Positions 1 through 8,761 are shown, counted from the first letter of the stretch. The stretch is 64,000 nt of DNA from JAHLMO01 sp038997305 (GCA_038997305.1 JAWAZZ010000002.1:1-64000), one strand, 5' to 3'. A program made the numbers and translations. The notes: generated by a model not told the origin, from the letters alone.

Positions 1-44
1 CCAAGTTTTTTTACGAGCGTCATGGTTTTTTATTATTCGCAGCT

Positions 45-93
45 TGGAAGACCTTTACCTTCATAGCTATACAGCTCTGGTAAAGGTCTTCCA
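45..93. other. perfect 15-bp inverted repeat (RNA hairpin candidate)
   Basis: Bases 45-59 are the exact reverse complement of 79-93, a 15-bp stem rich in G and C compared with its surroundings. The 19-nt loop holds a small inner hairpin (AGCT at 65-68 and 73-76). No ORF covers it. It could be the 3' end of a structured RNA or a transcript-end structure of a gene left of the window. No known RNA family was recognised, and the left neighbour is not visible. Confidence 0.55.
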
Positions 94-126
94 TAATCTT
101 AAAAATATTGCCTAAGGGTATTTAAA

Positions 127-150
127 GGTTAGAGGAAACAGTTTCCAACC
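127..150. other. short palindromic hairpin
   Basis: GGAAAC at 134-139 and GTTTCC at 141-146 flank one base, and GGTT (127-130) pairs with AACC (147-150). It sits between the larger hairpin and the AT-rich repeats upstream of the first gene. Function unknown; it could be an operator or part of a leader RNA. Confidence 0.4.
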
Positions 151-152
151 AA

Positions 153-272
153 AGATAAAAATAAAAATTTTTTCAGATTTTTGTTTATAAACAAAAATTT
201 TTCTTCAAAAAAGTTTATAAATTTAAATTTTTTCTCTAACTTCAATAAAAATTAAAATTTTTTCTTATTTTT
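153..272. repeat. degenerate 30-bp AT-rich tandem repeat
   Basis: An A-run/T-run/C motif recurs at about 163-174, 193-203, 225-234 and 254-264, so the spacing is 30-31 bp. A second word, GTTTATAAA, recurs at 183 and 213, also 30 bp apart. This gives roughly four diverged units upstream of the membrane-anchored regulator at 321. Low complexity makes chance a partial explanation. Curved DNA or repeated regulator sites are possible. Confidence 0.45.
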
Positions 273-320
273 TAAAATCGAAAAGGTAAGAAATTTATAG
301 ATTAAGGAGTAAAAAAATAC

Positions 321-1142
321 ATGAATAAACCCCTAATAATAACCTTAATATTAGCAATAATATTACCACTAATAAAAGGTAACATAATACTAATAGAACA
401 AACTATAACAGAAAATTTTACTTCGATAAACAATGTAAGCATTGCTATGAAAGAAAGCCCGCTAACTATTATCCTAAATAGAGAAATTAAAAATCTGGAT
501 GTTTCCAACAAAAATATAAGTTGTGACATATTTAATAAAAATTCGATAATATGTAACTCGCAAGAATTGCCAATATCCTTTTCAATAACATTCGAAACAG
601 AAGAAATAATAAAAGATAATATATACGAACTATCTATTGTAACGAAAGCAGAAAAACTATATTTAACTATCTATTTGCCTGTAGGTTACGTTGTTAAAGA
701 AGAAAACGTAGCAGAAAATCCAAAGTTTTTGAGTGATGGAAAAAGAATTATCCTATTCTTCTCTAAAAATAATGCTACAACATTTTCAACTAAATTCTCT
801 ATAGAAAAAGTCAAAGAAGAAAAAATCATTACTTATCCATATTCTTTAATTATTATAATTTTGGTTGTTATTTCAATTGCCTTAATAATAATTTATTTAT
901 ATTACAAAGGAAAATTAGAAAAACAAAGAAAAAGTATTATAGAAGTTTTAGAACCTAATGAAAGAAAAGTTTTAGAGATTTTAATGCAAAATAATCCTAT
1001 AACTCAAAAGAAAATTGTAGAATTAACTCAATTATCGAAAGCTGAAGTTAGCAAAATAATTTCTTCACTAAAACAAAGAGGAATAGTAGATGTTGAAAAA
1101 AGAGGCAGAAATAACATTATATATCTAAAGAAGAAAATATGA
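321..1142 (+). CDS. membrane-anchored winged-helix regulator
   Basis: This 273-aa protein starts with a hydrophobic segment (residues 3-20). An extracytoplasmic domain of about 150 residues follows, then a transmembrane helix (about 172-196). A cytoplasmic winged-helix DNA-binding domain ends it (about 208-273, with the PNERKVLEIL and SKAEVSKIISSL helices). That layout suggests a one-piece sensor-regulator: an outside signal passed to a MarR/ArsR-like domain. The ligand is unknown. It is followed after 4 bp by a small membrane protein that may be co-transcribed. The upstream region is full of repeats and hairpins that it might bind (inference). Confidence 0.75.
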   Translation: MNKPLIITLILAIILPLIKGNIILIEQTITENFTSINNVSIAMKESPLTIILNREIKNLDVSNKNISCDIFNKNSIICNSQELPISFSITFETEEIIKDNIYELSIVTKAEKLYLTIYLPVGYVVKEENVAENPKFLSDGKRIILFFSKNNATTFSTKFSIEKVKEEKIITYPYSLIIIILVVISIALIIIYLYYKGKLEKQRKSIIEVLEPNERKVLEILMQNNPITQKKIVELTQLSKAEVSKIISSLKQRGIVDVEKRGRNNIIYLKKKI

Positions 1143-1146
1143 TTTT

Positions 1147-1428
1147 ATGAAAGAGATAGAAAAGCTTGACTATATCTCTTTCGCTTTAGTATATGGAATA
1201 GTATCAGCAGTTCTTTCACTAATAGTAGCAATATTACAAGTAATAGCTTTAGGAGCTTTAGCAAGTAATTTAGGAGGAATGTTTGCTGGAGCTTTAATAG
1301 GTGCTGGAATAGCATCTATACTCTTATCCCCAATAATAGGATTTGTAATAGGCTTTATTGCGGGTTTAATATTTGCAGCACTATACAATTTCTTAATAAA
1401 CAGAATAGTAAAAATAAAAGCTGAATAA
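1147..1428 (+). CDS. small glycine/alanine-rich membrane protein
   Basis: The 93-aa product is almost entirely hydrophobic after the first dozen residues. Three likely membrane helices contain many small residues (GALIGAGIAS, IGFVIGFIAG). No enzyme motif is visible. It lies 4 bp after the membrane-anchored regulator and probably shares its transcript. It could be a membrane partner or target of that regulator. Function unknown. Confidence 0.6.
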   Translation: MKEIEKLDYISFALVYGIVSAVLSLIVAILQVIALGALASNLGGMFAGALIGAGIASILLSPIIGFVIGFIAGLIFAALYNFLINRIVKIKAE

Positions 1429-1453
1429 TTTTTCTTTTTTTTATTTATTTTTT

Positions 1454-2011
1454 ATGACAGATAAGTTTCAAGAAAGGTTTGAAATAATTAGAAGATTGGA
1501 AGAAAAGAGAATTCCCTATTTCCATTCGCCTTTTGGAATCTTTCAATTAGAAAAGAACAGATGGCAAATAGTTAGAATTTTTGAAAGTATTAAAGAAGAG
1601 ATTATTGCATATGGTCATCCGAACATAAAAGCAACTCACGAATCAACTTTAGAAATAACAAAAGAAGACTTCCTAACAGAAAGAGGCGATTGCATAATAG
1701 GAATAAAAGCAAATAAAAGCGTTAACGATTTTAGCGAAGAGTTTAAAATCGCATTAAAAAGTGGTGCAAAAGTAAAAATAACCATTAAAGTAGATGAATT
1801 AGAAGAAAGTTTTTACGCTTATGGCTCTCCTGCATTAAAACTTACAAACGATAAGTCAATAGTAATTAGAAAAAGCGATTACATAGATGATAGAACAGCA
1901 GCAATATTATCAGAAAAGGCAGCAATAGACATTAATAGAGAAATTATAGAAAGATTAAAAAATCCAAACAAACAATTTAAAGTAATTTTAGAAATAGAAA
2001 GAGAAAGCTAA
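1454..2011 (+). CDS. DUF371 family protein
   Basis: Residues about 52-185 match the archaeal DUF371 pattern: GHPNIKATHESTLEITK, then LTERGDCIIGIKANKS. The family is conserved in archaea but has no assigned function. This copy, 185 aa, has an N-terminal extension of about 50 residues relative to my recollection of the usual length of about 140. It is followed after 1 bp by the MntA-like antitoxin gene, but nothing suggests a functional link. Confidence 0.75.
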   Translation: MTDKFQERFEIIRRLEEKRIPYFHSPFGIFQLEKNRWQIVRIFESIKEEIIAYGHPNIKATHESTLEITKEDFLTERGDCIIGIKANKSVNDFSEEFKIALKSGAKVKITIKVDELEESFYAYGSPALKLTNDKSIVIRKSDYIDDRTAAILSEKAAIDINREIIERLKNPNKQFKVILEIERES

Positions 2012-2012
2012 A

Positions 2013-2405
2013 ATGGAAAAAGATTTTAACAAAGTTTCAACAAAAGAAAAACAAAAGATAATAGAAAAAATCAAAAAAATTCTTTCTAAACACAAAGTAT
2101 ATTTTGCAATAATATTTGGTTCTTTTGCAACTAGCAACTATTTTAGAGATATAGATATCGTAATTAAAGGTTTAATAGATAAAAAATTAATAGATGAATT
2201 GGAAAAAGAAATAAAATTCGAAATAGATTTAAAAGATTGGGATGAGATTTCTTTACAAATGAAATATTTTGCATTAAAAGAAGGAATAAGAATAATTTTT
2301 GATGAAGATGTTTTTATTGAAGAAAGAAGAAAGGCTTTGAATGAATACTTCGATTTCCAATATATAATAAATCAATACAACGAGTTGTATATATCGAAAA
2401 TATGA
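2013..2405 (+). CDS. mntA: MNT-type nucleotidyltransferase antitoxin (MntA-like)
   Basis: This 130-aa protein carries the minimal nucleotidyltransferase signature: G36-S37, then D46 and D48, with a third acid at about D71. In MntA-HepT systems the MNT protein AMPylates a tyrosine of the HEPN toxin. Its stop overlaps the HepT start in ATGA, so the genes are translationally coupled. The loop between GS and DxD has 8 residues; the usual form, and both other MNT proteins in this window, have 10. The antitoxin-first order fits a toxin-antitoxin operon. Activity with the short loop is uncertain. Confidence 0.78.
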   Translation: MEKDFNKVSTKEKQKIIEKIKKILSKHKVYFAIIFGSFATSNYFRDIDIVIKGLIDKKLIDELEKEIKFEIDLKDWDEISLQMKYFALKEGIRIIFDEDVFIEERRKALNEYFDFQYIINQYNELYISKI

Positions 2406-2818
2406 ATGAGAAAATTTTTCTATATTTAAAAGAATTAGTAAAAAATTTAGAAAAATGGAAACAATACGAAAAAATTAGTGAAGAAGAATTTTTATCAAAC
2501 GAAGATTATCAAAACATGATAATGCATTGCATATTGAGAGCTATTCAAGCTTCTATAGATATAGGAAATGAAATAATAAGAATGAAAAATTTTAGAGAAC
2601 CTTCTTCATATAAGGAGATTTTCGAAATTTTGTACGAGAAAAAAGTAATAGGTAAAGATTTAAAAGAAGAACTTAAATTCTTAGCTGGATTTAGAAATGT
2701 TTTAGTTCATCTTTACTTAGAAATAGATTTGAAAAAAGTTTATAAAATTTTGAAAACAAAAAGAGAAATTTTGGAAGAATTTGCAAAAATTGTTAAGAAA
2801 TTAGTTGAAGAAAAATAG
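2402..2818 (+). CDS. hepT: HEPN toxin (HepT-like ribonuclease)
   Basis: The 138-aa helical protein contains the full RX4HXY motif: R98, H103 and Y105. R and H are the catalytic residues of HEPN RNases, and the tyrosine is the residue AMPylated by MntA in characterised pairs. The gene overlaps the antitoxin by 4 nt and precedes hel308. The complete motif suggests a live toxin, which would neutralise itself only if the short-loop MntA still works. Confidence 0.8.
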   Translation: MNEKIFLYLKELVKNLEKWKQYEKISEEEFLSNEDYQNMIMHCILRAIQASIDIGNEIIRMKNFREPSSYKEIFEILYEKKVIGKDLKEELKFLAGFRNVLVHLYLEIDLKKVYKILKTKREILEEFAKIVKKLVEEK

Positions 2819-2849
2819 AAAATTAACGAATTAAACAAAAGAAAAATTT

Positions 2850-5015
2850 ATGAAAGTTGAAGAATTAGAAAAGTTTGGAATAGAAAAAGATTTCATAGAA
2901 AAAATTAAAGAAAAAGGTATTAACGAACTTTACGAATATCAAAAAGATTGTTTAGAATTCATAGATAAAAGTTTTATAATCTCTGCACCAACAAACAGTG
3001 GAAAAACTTTATTAGCAATATTAGCTATGATAAAGGAATTGCAAAAAGGAAATAAAGTTATTTATTGTGTGCCATTAGTTGCATTAGCAAATGAAAAGTT
3101 TGAAGAATTCAAAAAATTTTTCGATAAATACAAAGTTGCAATAAGTGTTGGAGATTTTGATAGTGCAGACGATTTTCTAGCTTATTACGATATAATAATA
3201 ACTACTTATGAAAAGCTAGATTCTTTAATAAGACATGAAGCCTTTTGGATAAAACAAGTTGGATTAATAATAATAGACGAAATTCATATGTTAAACGATT
3301 TTCATCGCGGCCCAACATTAGAGTTCTTAATAATGAAATTAAGAAAATTAACAACTGCAAGAATTATTGGATTGAGTGCAACAATAGAAAATGTGGAAGA
3401 GATAGCAAAATGGTTAGGTTGTTATTTTTACAAAACTGATTTTAGACCTATAAAACTTTATGAAGGTGTTTTATTGGATAATTACATTTATTTAAACAAT
3501 TTCAAAAGAGTAAGATTAAAAGAAGCTGGTATCGAAGGTTTAGTAAAAACAATTTTAGACAAAGACAAACAAATATTAATATTTACATCTACTCGAAAAG
3601 AAGCAGAAAATTTAGCAAAAAGATTAAAAGAAATAACAAAAGATTTCGCTAAAGAAGATTTGTCTCAATACTCAAAAGAAATATTAAATGTTTTAGAAAG
3701 TCCTACAGAGCAATGTAAAAAGCTTGCTGAATTAATAAGATATGGAATAGCATTCCATCATGCTGGTTTATTATACAAACAAAGAAAAATAGTAGAAGAT
3801 TTATTCAGAGAAAAAAAGTTAAAAGTACTAGTATCTACAACAACATTATCTATGGGTTTAAACTTACCAAGTTTTTGTGTTTTGATTGCTAATTATAAAA
3901 GATTCGATGGAATAAAAAAAGATTATATATCTAACATAGAATACAAACAAATGATAGGAAGAGCAGGAAGAATTCCCTATGATAATTTTGGCATAGGATT
4001 ACTTTATGCAAAAACAAACGCAGAAGCAAAAATGCTTTTTGAAAGATATATTTTTGGAAAGTTAGAAGAAATAATTTCAAAAATCGGTAATGAAGTGATT
4101 CTTAGATCCCAAATACTATCTTTAATTTCTTCAAATTTTGTAAGAGAAGAAAGAGAATTAATAAACTTTTTAAAGACTTCATTCTTTTATTATCAAACAA
4201 AAAACAAAAAGTTTTTAGAATCAAAATCAAAAGAAATTATTCAAATGCTAAAATCTTGGAATTTTATAGAAGAAGAAAACAAAAAACTAAAGGCTACAAG
4301 AATAGGAAAAAGAGTTAGCGAATTATACATAGATCCATTAAGTGCAAAAATTTTAATAGATGGAATAGAAAAAATTAACGAGCAAACAAAAGAAGTTTTA
4401 ATATTTCAGTTAATAGGAAGTACAACGGAAATGAGATTTTTAGTTAATGTAAGAGAAAAAGAGTATGAAAAAATTTTAAGCTTTTATTATTCAAATTTAA
4501 ACCAATTCTTAATAGATTTACCAAATGAATTCGATTTAGATTTCGAATTTTATTTACCATCTTTTAAGCTTGCCCTAATATTAGATTCATGGATTAATGA
4601 AAAAAGCGAAGATGAAATTTTGAAAGAGTTTAAAGTCACTCCGGGAGAATTGAGAGGAATTTTAGAAATTGCTGATTGGATGCTATATAGTTTGCATGAA
4701 TTAGCACTTTTATTGGGTAAAATGAATATTCTGAAGAAAATTAAGAAATTAAGAATTAGGACAAAATATGGAATAAAAGAAGAATTAATACCATTAATAA
4801 GAATCGAAGGTATTGGAAAAGTAAGAGCAAGAAAATTATACAATCATGGAATAAAAACTATAGAACAACTAAGAAAAATTCCCTTGGCAACTCTTTCAAT
4901 AATTCTTGGTCCAAAAATAGCAGAAAAAGTTAAGAAAATTGTCGGTGATGAAAACTTATTGAATCAAAAGATTTTAAAAGATTTAAAAATAGATTACAGA
5001 GAAATCGAAAGTTAA
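2850..5015 (+). CDS. hel308: Hel308 family DNA helicase
   Basis: This 721-aa Ski2-like superfamily 2 helicase has Walker A APTNSGKT at residues 46-53, DEIH at 142-145, a GLSATIEN motif III, and the QMIGRAGR motif VI. After the winged-helix and ratchet region, a C-terminal helix-hairpin-helix domain (IEGIGKVRARKLYNHG, about 650-665) binds DNA. Hel308 unwinds lagging strands at stalled forks and works with recombination proteins. DEIH replaces the more common DEVH/DEAH, which is conservative. The length is normal. The stop codon lies in the 3' terminal stem of the antisense C/D guide RNA downstream. Confidence 0.93.
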   Translation: MKVEELEKFGIEKDFIEKIKEKGINELYEYQKDCLEFIDKSFIISAPTNSGKTLLAILAMIKELQKGNKVIYCVPLVALANEKFEEFKKFFDKYKVAISVGDFDSADDFLAYYDIIITTYEKLDSLIRHEAFWIKQVGLIIIDEIHMLNDFHRGPTLEFLIMKLRKLTTARIIGLSATIENVEEIAKWLGCYFYKTDFRPIKLYEGVLLDNYIYLNNFKRVRLKEAGIEGLVKTILDKDKQILIFTSTRKEAENLAKRLKEITKDFAKEDLSQYSKEILNVLESPTEQCKKLAELIRYGIAFHHAGLLYKQRKIVEDLFREKKLKVLVSTTTLSMGLNLPSFCVLIANYKRFDGIKKDYISNIEYKQMIGRAGRIPYDNFGIGLLYAKTNAEAKMLFERYIFGKLEEIISKIGNEVILRSQILSLISSNFVREERELINFLKTSFFYYQTKNKKFLESKSKEIIQMLKSWNFIEEENKKLKATRIGKRVSELYIDPLSAKILIDGIEKINEQTKEVLIFQLIGSTTEMRFLVNVREKEYEKILSFYYSNLNQFLIDLPNEFDLDFEFYLPSFKLALILDSWINEKSEDEILKEFKVTPGELRGILEIADWMLYSLHELALLLGKMNILKKIKKLRIRTKYGIKEELIPLIRIEGIGKVRARKLYNHGIKTIEQLRKIPLATLSIILGPKIAEKVKKIVGDENLLNQKILKDLKIDYREIES

Positions 5016-5070
5016 TCAGGCGAAACCTTCCTCATCATTACTCAGATAATACCGGCTTCATCATAATTAA
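5012..5070 (-). ncRNA. archaeal C/D-box guide sRNA, two 16S rRNA guides
   Basis: On the minus strand all four boxes are perfect: C ATGATGA (5064-5058), D' CTGA (5045-5042), C' ATGATGA (5038-5032), D CTGA (5019-5016). The two guides are 12 nt each, with a 3-nt D'-C' spacer. TTAA/TTAA forms the terminal stem. The D' guide AGCCGGTATTAT is complementary to the 16S 530-loop sequence UAAUACCGGC, and by the fifth-base rule points to the equivalent of U534. The D guide GGAAGGTTTCGC fits the conserved archaeal 16S element GCGAAACCUU. It overlaps the hel308 stop and lies head-to-head with tRNA-Pro. Confidence 0.92.
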
Positions 5071-5076
5071 TTATTA
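5062..5076 (+). promoter_or_regulatory. probable TATA element of tRNA-Pro
   Basis: An A/T-only stretch (ATAATTAATTATTA) centred about 24 bases upstream of the tRNA-Pro 5' end is at the usual distance for an archaeal TATA box. It overlaps the 5' end of the guide RNA on the other strand. A promoter for that RNA would have to lie inside the tRNA gene, or the RNA is processed from a longer transcript. Confidence 0.45.
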
Positions 5077-5091
5077 GAATCTTCAAATTAT

Positions 5092-5164
5092 GGGGCCGTA
5101 GTCTAGCTTGGAAGGACGCTGGTTTCGGGTGCCAGTAGCCTGGGTTCAAATCCCAGCGGCCCCA
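5092..5164 (+). tRNA. tRNA-Pro (CGG)
   Basis: The acceptor stem GGGGCCG/CGGCCCC, a D arm, anticodon stem CTGGT/GCCAG with loop TTCGGGT, and T arm TGGGTTCAAATCCCA fold into a normal cloverleaf. The anticodon is CGG, decoding CCG, with G37 as expected for proline. CCA is not encoded and there is no intron. The stem is very GC-rich compared with the surrounding DNA. Confidence 0.95.
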
Positions 5165-5168
5165 AAAT

Positions 5169-5453
5169 CTATTTTCCTTTCAATTTTTCTTCGGCTTTTC
5201 TTTCTAGCTCTATTACAGAATTTATTGCCCTAGCAACTCCTATATAATGAAATATTAAACCAATTCCCCAAAAAATTAATGGATAATAAAACCAAATATA
5301 CTGTGGAGTAAAATATAAATTAAAGAGTATTAAAAAAATGTTTACTGTTATATAACTAATCGCATGATATTCAAATCCCTGTTTTTCTTTTTCGATATAA
5401 ACCTCTCTAAAAACTCTTTTATATTCTTCTAGGGAAATGCTTTTTTTAGCCAT
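5169..5453 (-). CDS. 2TM-domain small membrane protein
   Basis: The 94-aa product has a charged N-terminus (KRVFREVYIEKEKQGFEYHA) and two membrane helices (about 30-47 and 52-70), then a charged helical tail. The pattern resembles the widespread 2TM domain family, whose role is unknown. It lies 20 bp downstream of an 89-aa coiled protein in the same orientation, so the two may form an operon. Confidence 0.6.
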   Translation of the reverse strand: MAKKSISLEEYKRVFREVYIEKEKQGFEYHAISYITVNIFLILFNLYFTPQYIWFYYPLIFWGIGLIFHYIGVARAINSVIELERKAEEKLKGK

Positions 5454-5473
5454 AAAAATATCTAATTAAACAT

Positions 5474-5743
5474 TTATATTAATCCTTTAGATTTTAGTAA
5501 CGTTTCTAACCTATCTAATTTCGAATTTATCATCTCTAAATATATTCTTAAATTTTCTAATTTAGATTCTATTAAAGATAATTTATCTATTTGAGGTTCT
5601 TGCTTAATAGGAACCTGCTGATTAGAAACACTTGGCAATTCAAATGTTTGAGATGTAGATTCTTTTCTTTCTGAAGGTAATTCGACACTTTCTAAACTTA
5701 TCTCTTCCTTTTTTTCTTTTTTCTTAAAAAAATCAAAAACCAT
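5474..5743 (-). CDS. small charged coiled-coil protein
   Basis: The 89-aa protein starts with FDFFKKKEKKEE, has a disordered serine/glutamate-rich middle, and ends in a predicted helix (SLIESKLENLRIYLEMINSKL, continuing to the C-terminus) with heptad-like hydrophobic spacing. It probably oligomerises through this C-terminal coil. No family was recognised. The downstream gene encodes a two-helix membrane protein, a possible partner. Confidence 0.55.
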   Translation of the reverse strand: MVFDFFKKKEKKEEISLESVELPSERKESTSQTFELPSVSNQQVPIKQEPQIDKLSLIESKLENLRIYLEMINSKLDRLETLLKSKGLI

Positions 5744-5812
5744 AATATTATTAAAGCTCTTTTAGATATATTTAATCATCAAACTTTTTATTTTTTATTC
5801 GTAAAAAATTTT

Positions 5813-8641
5813 ATGAAAAATGTAAAAGAAATTGAAGAGCAAATTCTAACTTTTTGGGAAGAGAATAAGACATACCAAAAAGTAAAACAAAAAAATCTTG
5901 GAAAGAAAAAATTCTTTTTCATTGATGGTCCGCCATATCCTACTGGGAGAATTCATTTAGGAACAGCGATGAATAAGATTTGGAAAGATTTCTTAATAAG
6001 ATATTTCAGAATGAAAGGTTTTGACGTTCATGATCAAGCAGGTTACGATACACATGGAGTACCAATAGAAATAAAAGTAGAAAAACTACATAATTTCAAA
6101 ACAAAAAAGGATATTGAAAATTTTGGAATAGAAAAGTTTATAGAAGAGTGCAAAAAATTTGCAACAGAAAACATAGAAGAAATGAACAAACAATTTAGGA
6201 ATTTGGGAGTATGGATGGATTTTGAAAATGCTTATTTAACTTTAAGAAATGAATATATAGAAAACGCTTGGTATATTTTCTCAAAAATTTATAAAAAAGG
6301 TTTAGTTTATAAAGGATTATACCCAGTGCATGTTTGTCCAAAATGTGAAACTGTAGTGTCTTACAATGAAGTTGAATACGAAGATAGAAAAGATCCTTCA
6401 ATATATGTAAGATTTAAGATAAAGGGTAAAGATAATGAATATCTATTAATCTGGACCACAACCCCATGGACTTTAGTTGATAATGTAGCTGTAATGGCAA
6501 ATCCAGAAGCATATTATGTAAAAGTAAAGGTAAATAACGAAATTTACATTCTTGCAGAATCTTTACTTCAAAATGTTGCAGAAAAACTAAACTGGAAAAA
6601 TTATGAAATTATAGAGAAAATTTTGGGAAAAGAATTGGAAAATTTAGAATATGAACATCCTTTTGAAGATTTAATCAAATTAAGAGAAAAATACCAGAAC
6701 ATTTATAGAGTGGTTCTAAGTAAAGAATATGTAAACTTACAAGAAGGTACTGGATTGGTTCATAGTGCACCTTCTCATGGTTTCGAAGATTATGAAGTTG
6801 CATTAAAATATAATCTGCCAATAGTTAATTCGCTGAGCTTTGATGGAACTTTTATAATAGATTTCTTAAATGGAATAAAAGTTTTTGATGCAAATGAAAA
6901 AATTATAGAAATTTTAAAAGAAAGAAATGCGTTATTAAAATATGAAACAATAGTTCACGCATATCCAAAATGTTGGAGATGCGAAACTCCGCTATTTATT
7001 AACGCAATAGAACAATGGTTCATAAAAGTTAAAGATTTTAGAGAAAAGTTGAAAGAAGAGAATGAAAAGATATTTTGGAAACCTGAATTTGCTAAGTATA
7101 GAATGAGAGATTGGATAAATAATTTAAGTGACTGGCCATTTTCTAGACAAAGATACTGGGGAATTCCTATACCCATGTGGATTTGTGAAAAATGTGGAAA
7201 AGTAAAAGTTTTAGAAAATGCAAAAGATTTAAACTTGCCAGATTTACACAAACCTTACATTGATGAGGTAACCTTTAAATGTAAATGTGGTGGTACAATG
7301 AGAAGAATTAAAGATATTTTTGATGTTTGGTTTGATAGCGGAGTTGTTCCATGGGCATCTATGGATTACTTGAGAAATAAAAAGAAGATTGTTGCTGATT
7401 TAGAAATTGAAGGTCCTGACCAAATAAGAGGTTGGTGGAATTCTCAACACATAATTTCAACTTTAGCTTTTGGAAAAACGGTTTTCAAAAGAATAATGAT
7501 GCATGGGTTTGTATTAGATGCTCATGGCAGAAAAATGAGCAAAAGTTTGGGAAATATTGTTCAACCAGAAGAAGTTATTGAAAAATATGGAAGAGATGTG
7601 TTAAGAGCTTATTTCTTAATTGGAGCTCCTTGGGAAGATTATTACTTTAAATGGGAAGAGGTTGAAGAACTAGCTAGAAAAATTAACATCATAAGAAATG
7701 TTTTTGAATTCATTAACACTTATGTAACTGAAAAAGGAGATAAGAAAGGTTTAAAAATCGAAGATAAATATATAATCTCTAAATTAAATCAACTTATAAA
7801 AGAAATAGAAGAAGAAAATTCTAACTTTAACTTTTTTGTATCGAACAAAAAGATTATTGATTTTATTGTTGAAGAAGTTTCTAGATTTTACATAAAGTTA
7901 ATAAGAGATAGAGTTTGGCCAAATTATGAAGGAAGAGATAAAAATGCTGCTTTCTATACATTAAATTATTTAGCAAAAAGATTGTTAGTATTATTAGCTC
8001 CAATGATGCCATTTTTATCAGAATACTATTATCAAAAATTAAAGTTTATAAAAGATTTTGAAAGCGTGCATTTAGAAGAATATCCAAAATATAAGAAAAG
8101 TTTGATAAAAGAAGATTTAATTAAAAGTGTTGAAATTGCTAAAAAGATAGCTGAAGATATTTTAGAAGCTAGAAATAAAGCAAATATAAAAATAAGACAG
8201 CCATTAAGTGAAGCTGTAGTAGTTGTTAAAAAAGATGAAATACTTCAAGCAGAAAGAGCAAAAAGAGTTATCTCTTTATTAACTAATGTTAAGAAGATAA
8301 CATTTACAAAAGAGTTTTTAGCAAACGAAAAATATGAAAAAGTTGAAACAGAAGATTATATAGTATATCTAAACAAAGAAATAACTAAGAAATTAAGAGA
8401 AGAAGGAATTATAAGAGAGATTGTAAGAGGTATTCAAGAATTTAGAAAGAGAGAAAAATTGGAAATCCATCAAAAAGTTAAAATTGTTTTAAACATAAAA
8501 GACGAAGAAATCAAGAAAATTGTCGAAAAGAATAAGTTGCTAATAGAAAAAGAAACAAACTCAGAAATAGAATTTGGTAATACAGAAAAGAATAAATTAG
8601 ATGTTGAAATTTCAGAAATTTTTGCGGAAATTCTAAAATAG
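5813..8641 (+). CDS. ileS: isoleucyl-tRNA synthetase
   Basis: This 942-aa class I synthetase has the HIGH-type motif HLGT at residues 48-51 and KMSKS near residue 575. The CP1 editing domain (TTTPWTL and GTGLVHSAPSHG motifs) follows the first half of the Rossmann fold. Cysteine pairs near WICEKCGK and CKCGG form a zinc site. It ligates isoleucine to tRNA-Ile and edits valine. The anticodon-binding and C-terminal parts are shorter than in many archaeal IleRS proteins of over 1,000 residues. tRNA-Ala starts 4 bp after the stop on the opposite strand. Confidence 0.97.
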   Translation: MKNVKEIEEQILTFWEENKTYQKVKQKNLGKKKFFFIDGPPYPTGRIHLGTAMNKIWKDFLIRYFRMKGFDVHDQAGYDTHGVPIEIKVEKLHNFKTKKDIENFGIEKFIEECKKFATENIEEMNKQFRNLGVWMDFENAYLTLRNEYIENAWYIFSKIYKKGLVYKGLYPVHVCPKCETVVSYNEVEYEDRKDPSIYVRFKIKGKDNEYLLIWTTTPWTLVDNVAVMANPEAYYVKVKVNNEIYILAESLLQNVAEKLNWKNYEIIEKILGKELENLEYEHPFEDLIKLREKYQNIYRVVLSKEYVNLQEGTGLVHSAPSHGFEDYEVALKYNLPIVNSLSFDGTFIIDFLNGIKVFDANEKIIEILKERNALLKYETIVHAYPKCWRCETPLFINAIEQWFIKVKDFREKLKEENEKIFWKPEFAKYRMRDWINNLSDWPFSRQRYWGIPIPMWICEKCGKVKVLENAKDLNLPDLHKPYIDEVTFKCKCGGTMRRIKDIFDVWFDSGVVPWASMDYLRNKKKIVADLEIEGPDQIRGWWNSQHIISTLAFGKTVFKRIMMHGFVLDAHGRKMSKSLGNIVQPEEVIEKYGRDVLRAYFLIGAPWEDYYFKWEEVEELARKINIIRNVFEFINTYVTEKGDKKGLKIEDKYIISKLNQLIKEIEEENSNFNFFVSNKKIIDFIVEEVSRFYIKLIRDRVWPNYEGRDKNAAFYTLNYLAKRLLVLLAPMMPFLSEYYYQKLKFIKDFESVHLEEYPKYKKSLIKEDLIKSVEIAKKIAEDILEARNKANIKIRQPLSEAVVVVKKDEILQAERAKRVISLLTNVKKITFTKEFLANEKYEKVETEDYIVYLNKEITKKLREEGIIREIVRGIQEFRKREKLEIHQKVKIVLNIKDEEIKKIVEKNKLLIEKETNSEIEFGNTEKNKLDVEISEIFAEILK

Positions 8642-8645
8642 TTTT

Positions 8646-8717
8646 TGGACCGGGCGGGATTTGAACCCGCGGCCTCCCGCATGCCAAGCGGGCGCTCTTC
8701 CACTGAGCTACCGGCCC
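8646..8717 (-). tRNA. tRNA-Ala (GGC)
   Basis: The acceptor stem GGGCCGG/CCGGTCC has the alanine identity pair G3-U70. Anticodon stem CCCGC/GCGGG carries loop TTGGCAT, anticodon GGC. The T arm is CGGGTTCAAATCCCG. There is no intron and no encoded CCA. It is nearly identical to the tRNA-Ala(CGC) at 47857-47928 outside the anticodon arm. Confidence 0.95.
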
Positions 8718-8761
8718 TTATAAAATTATTTTCAAGAATTAACTCATAAAATTTTTAATTT

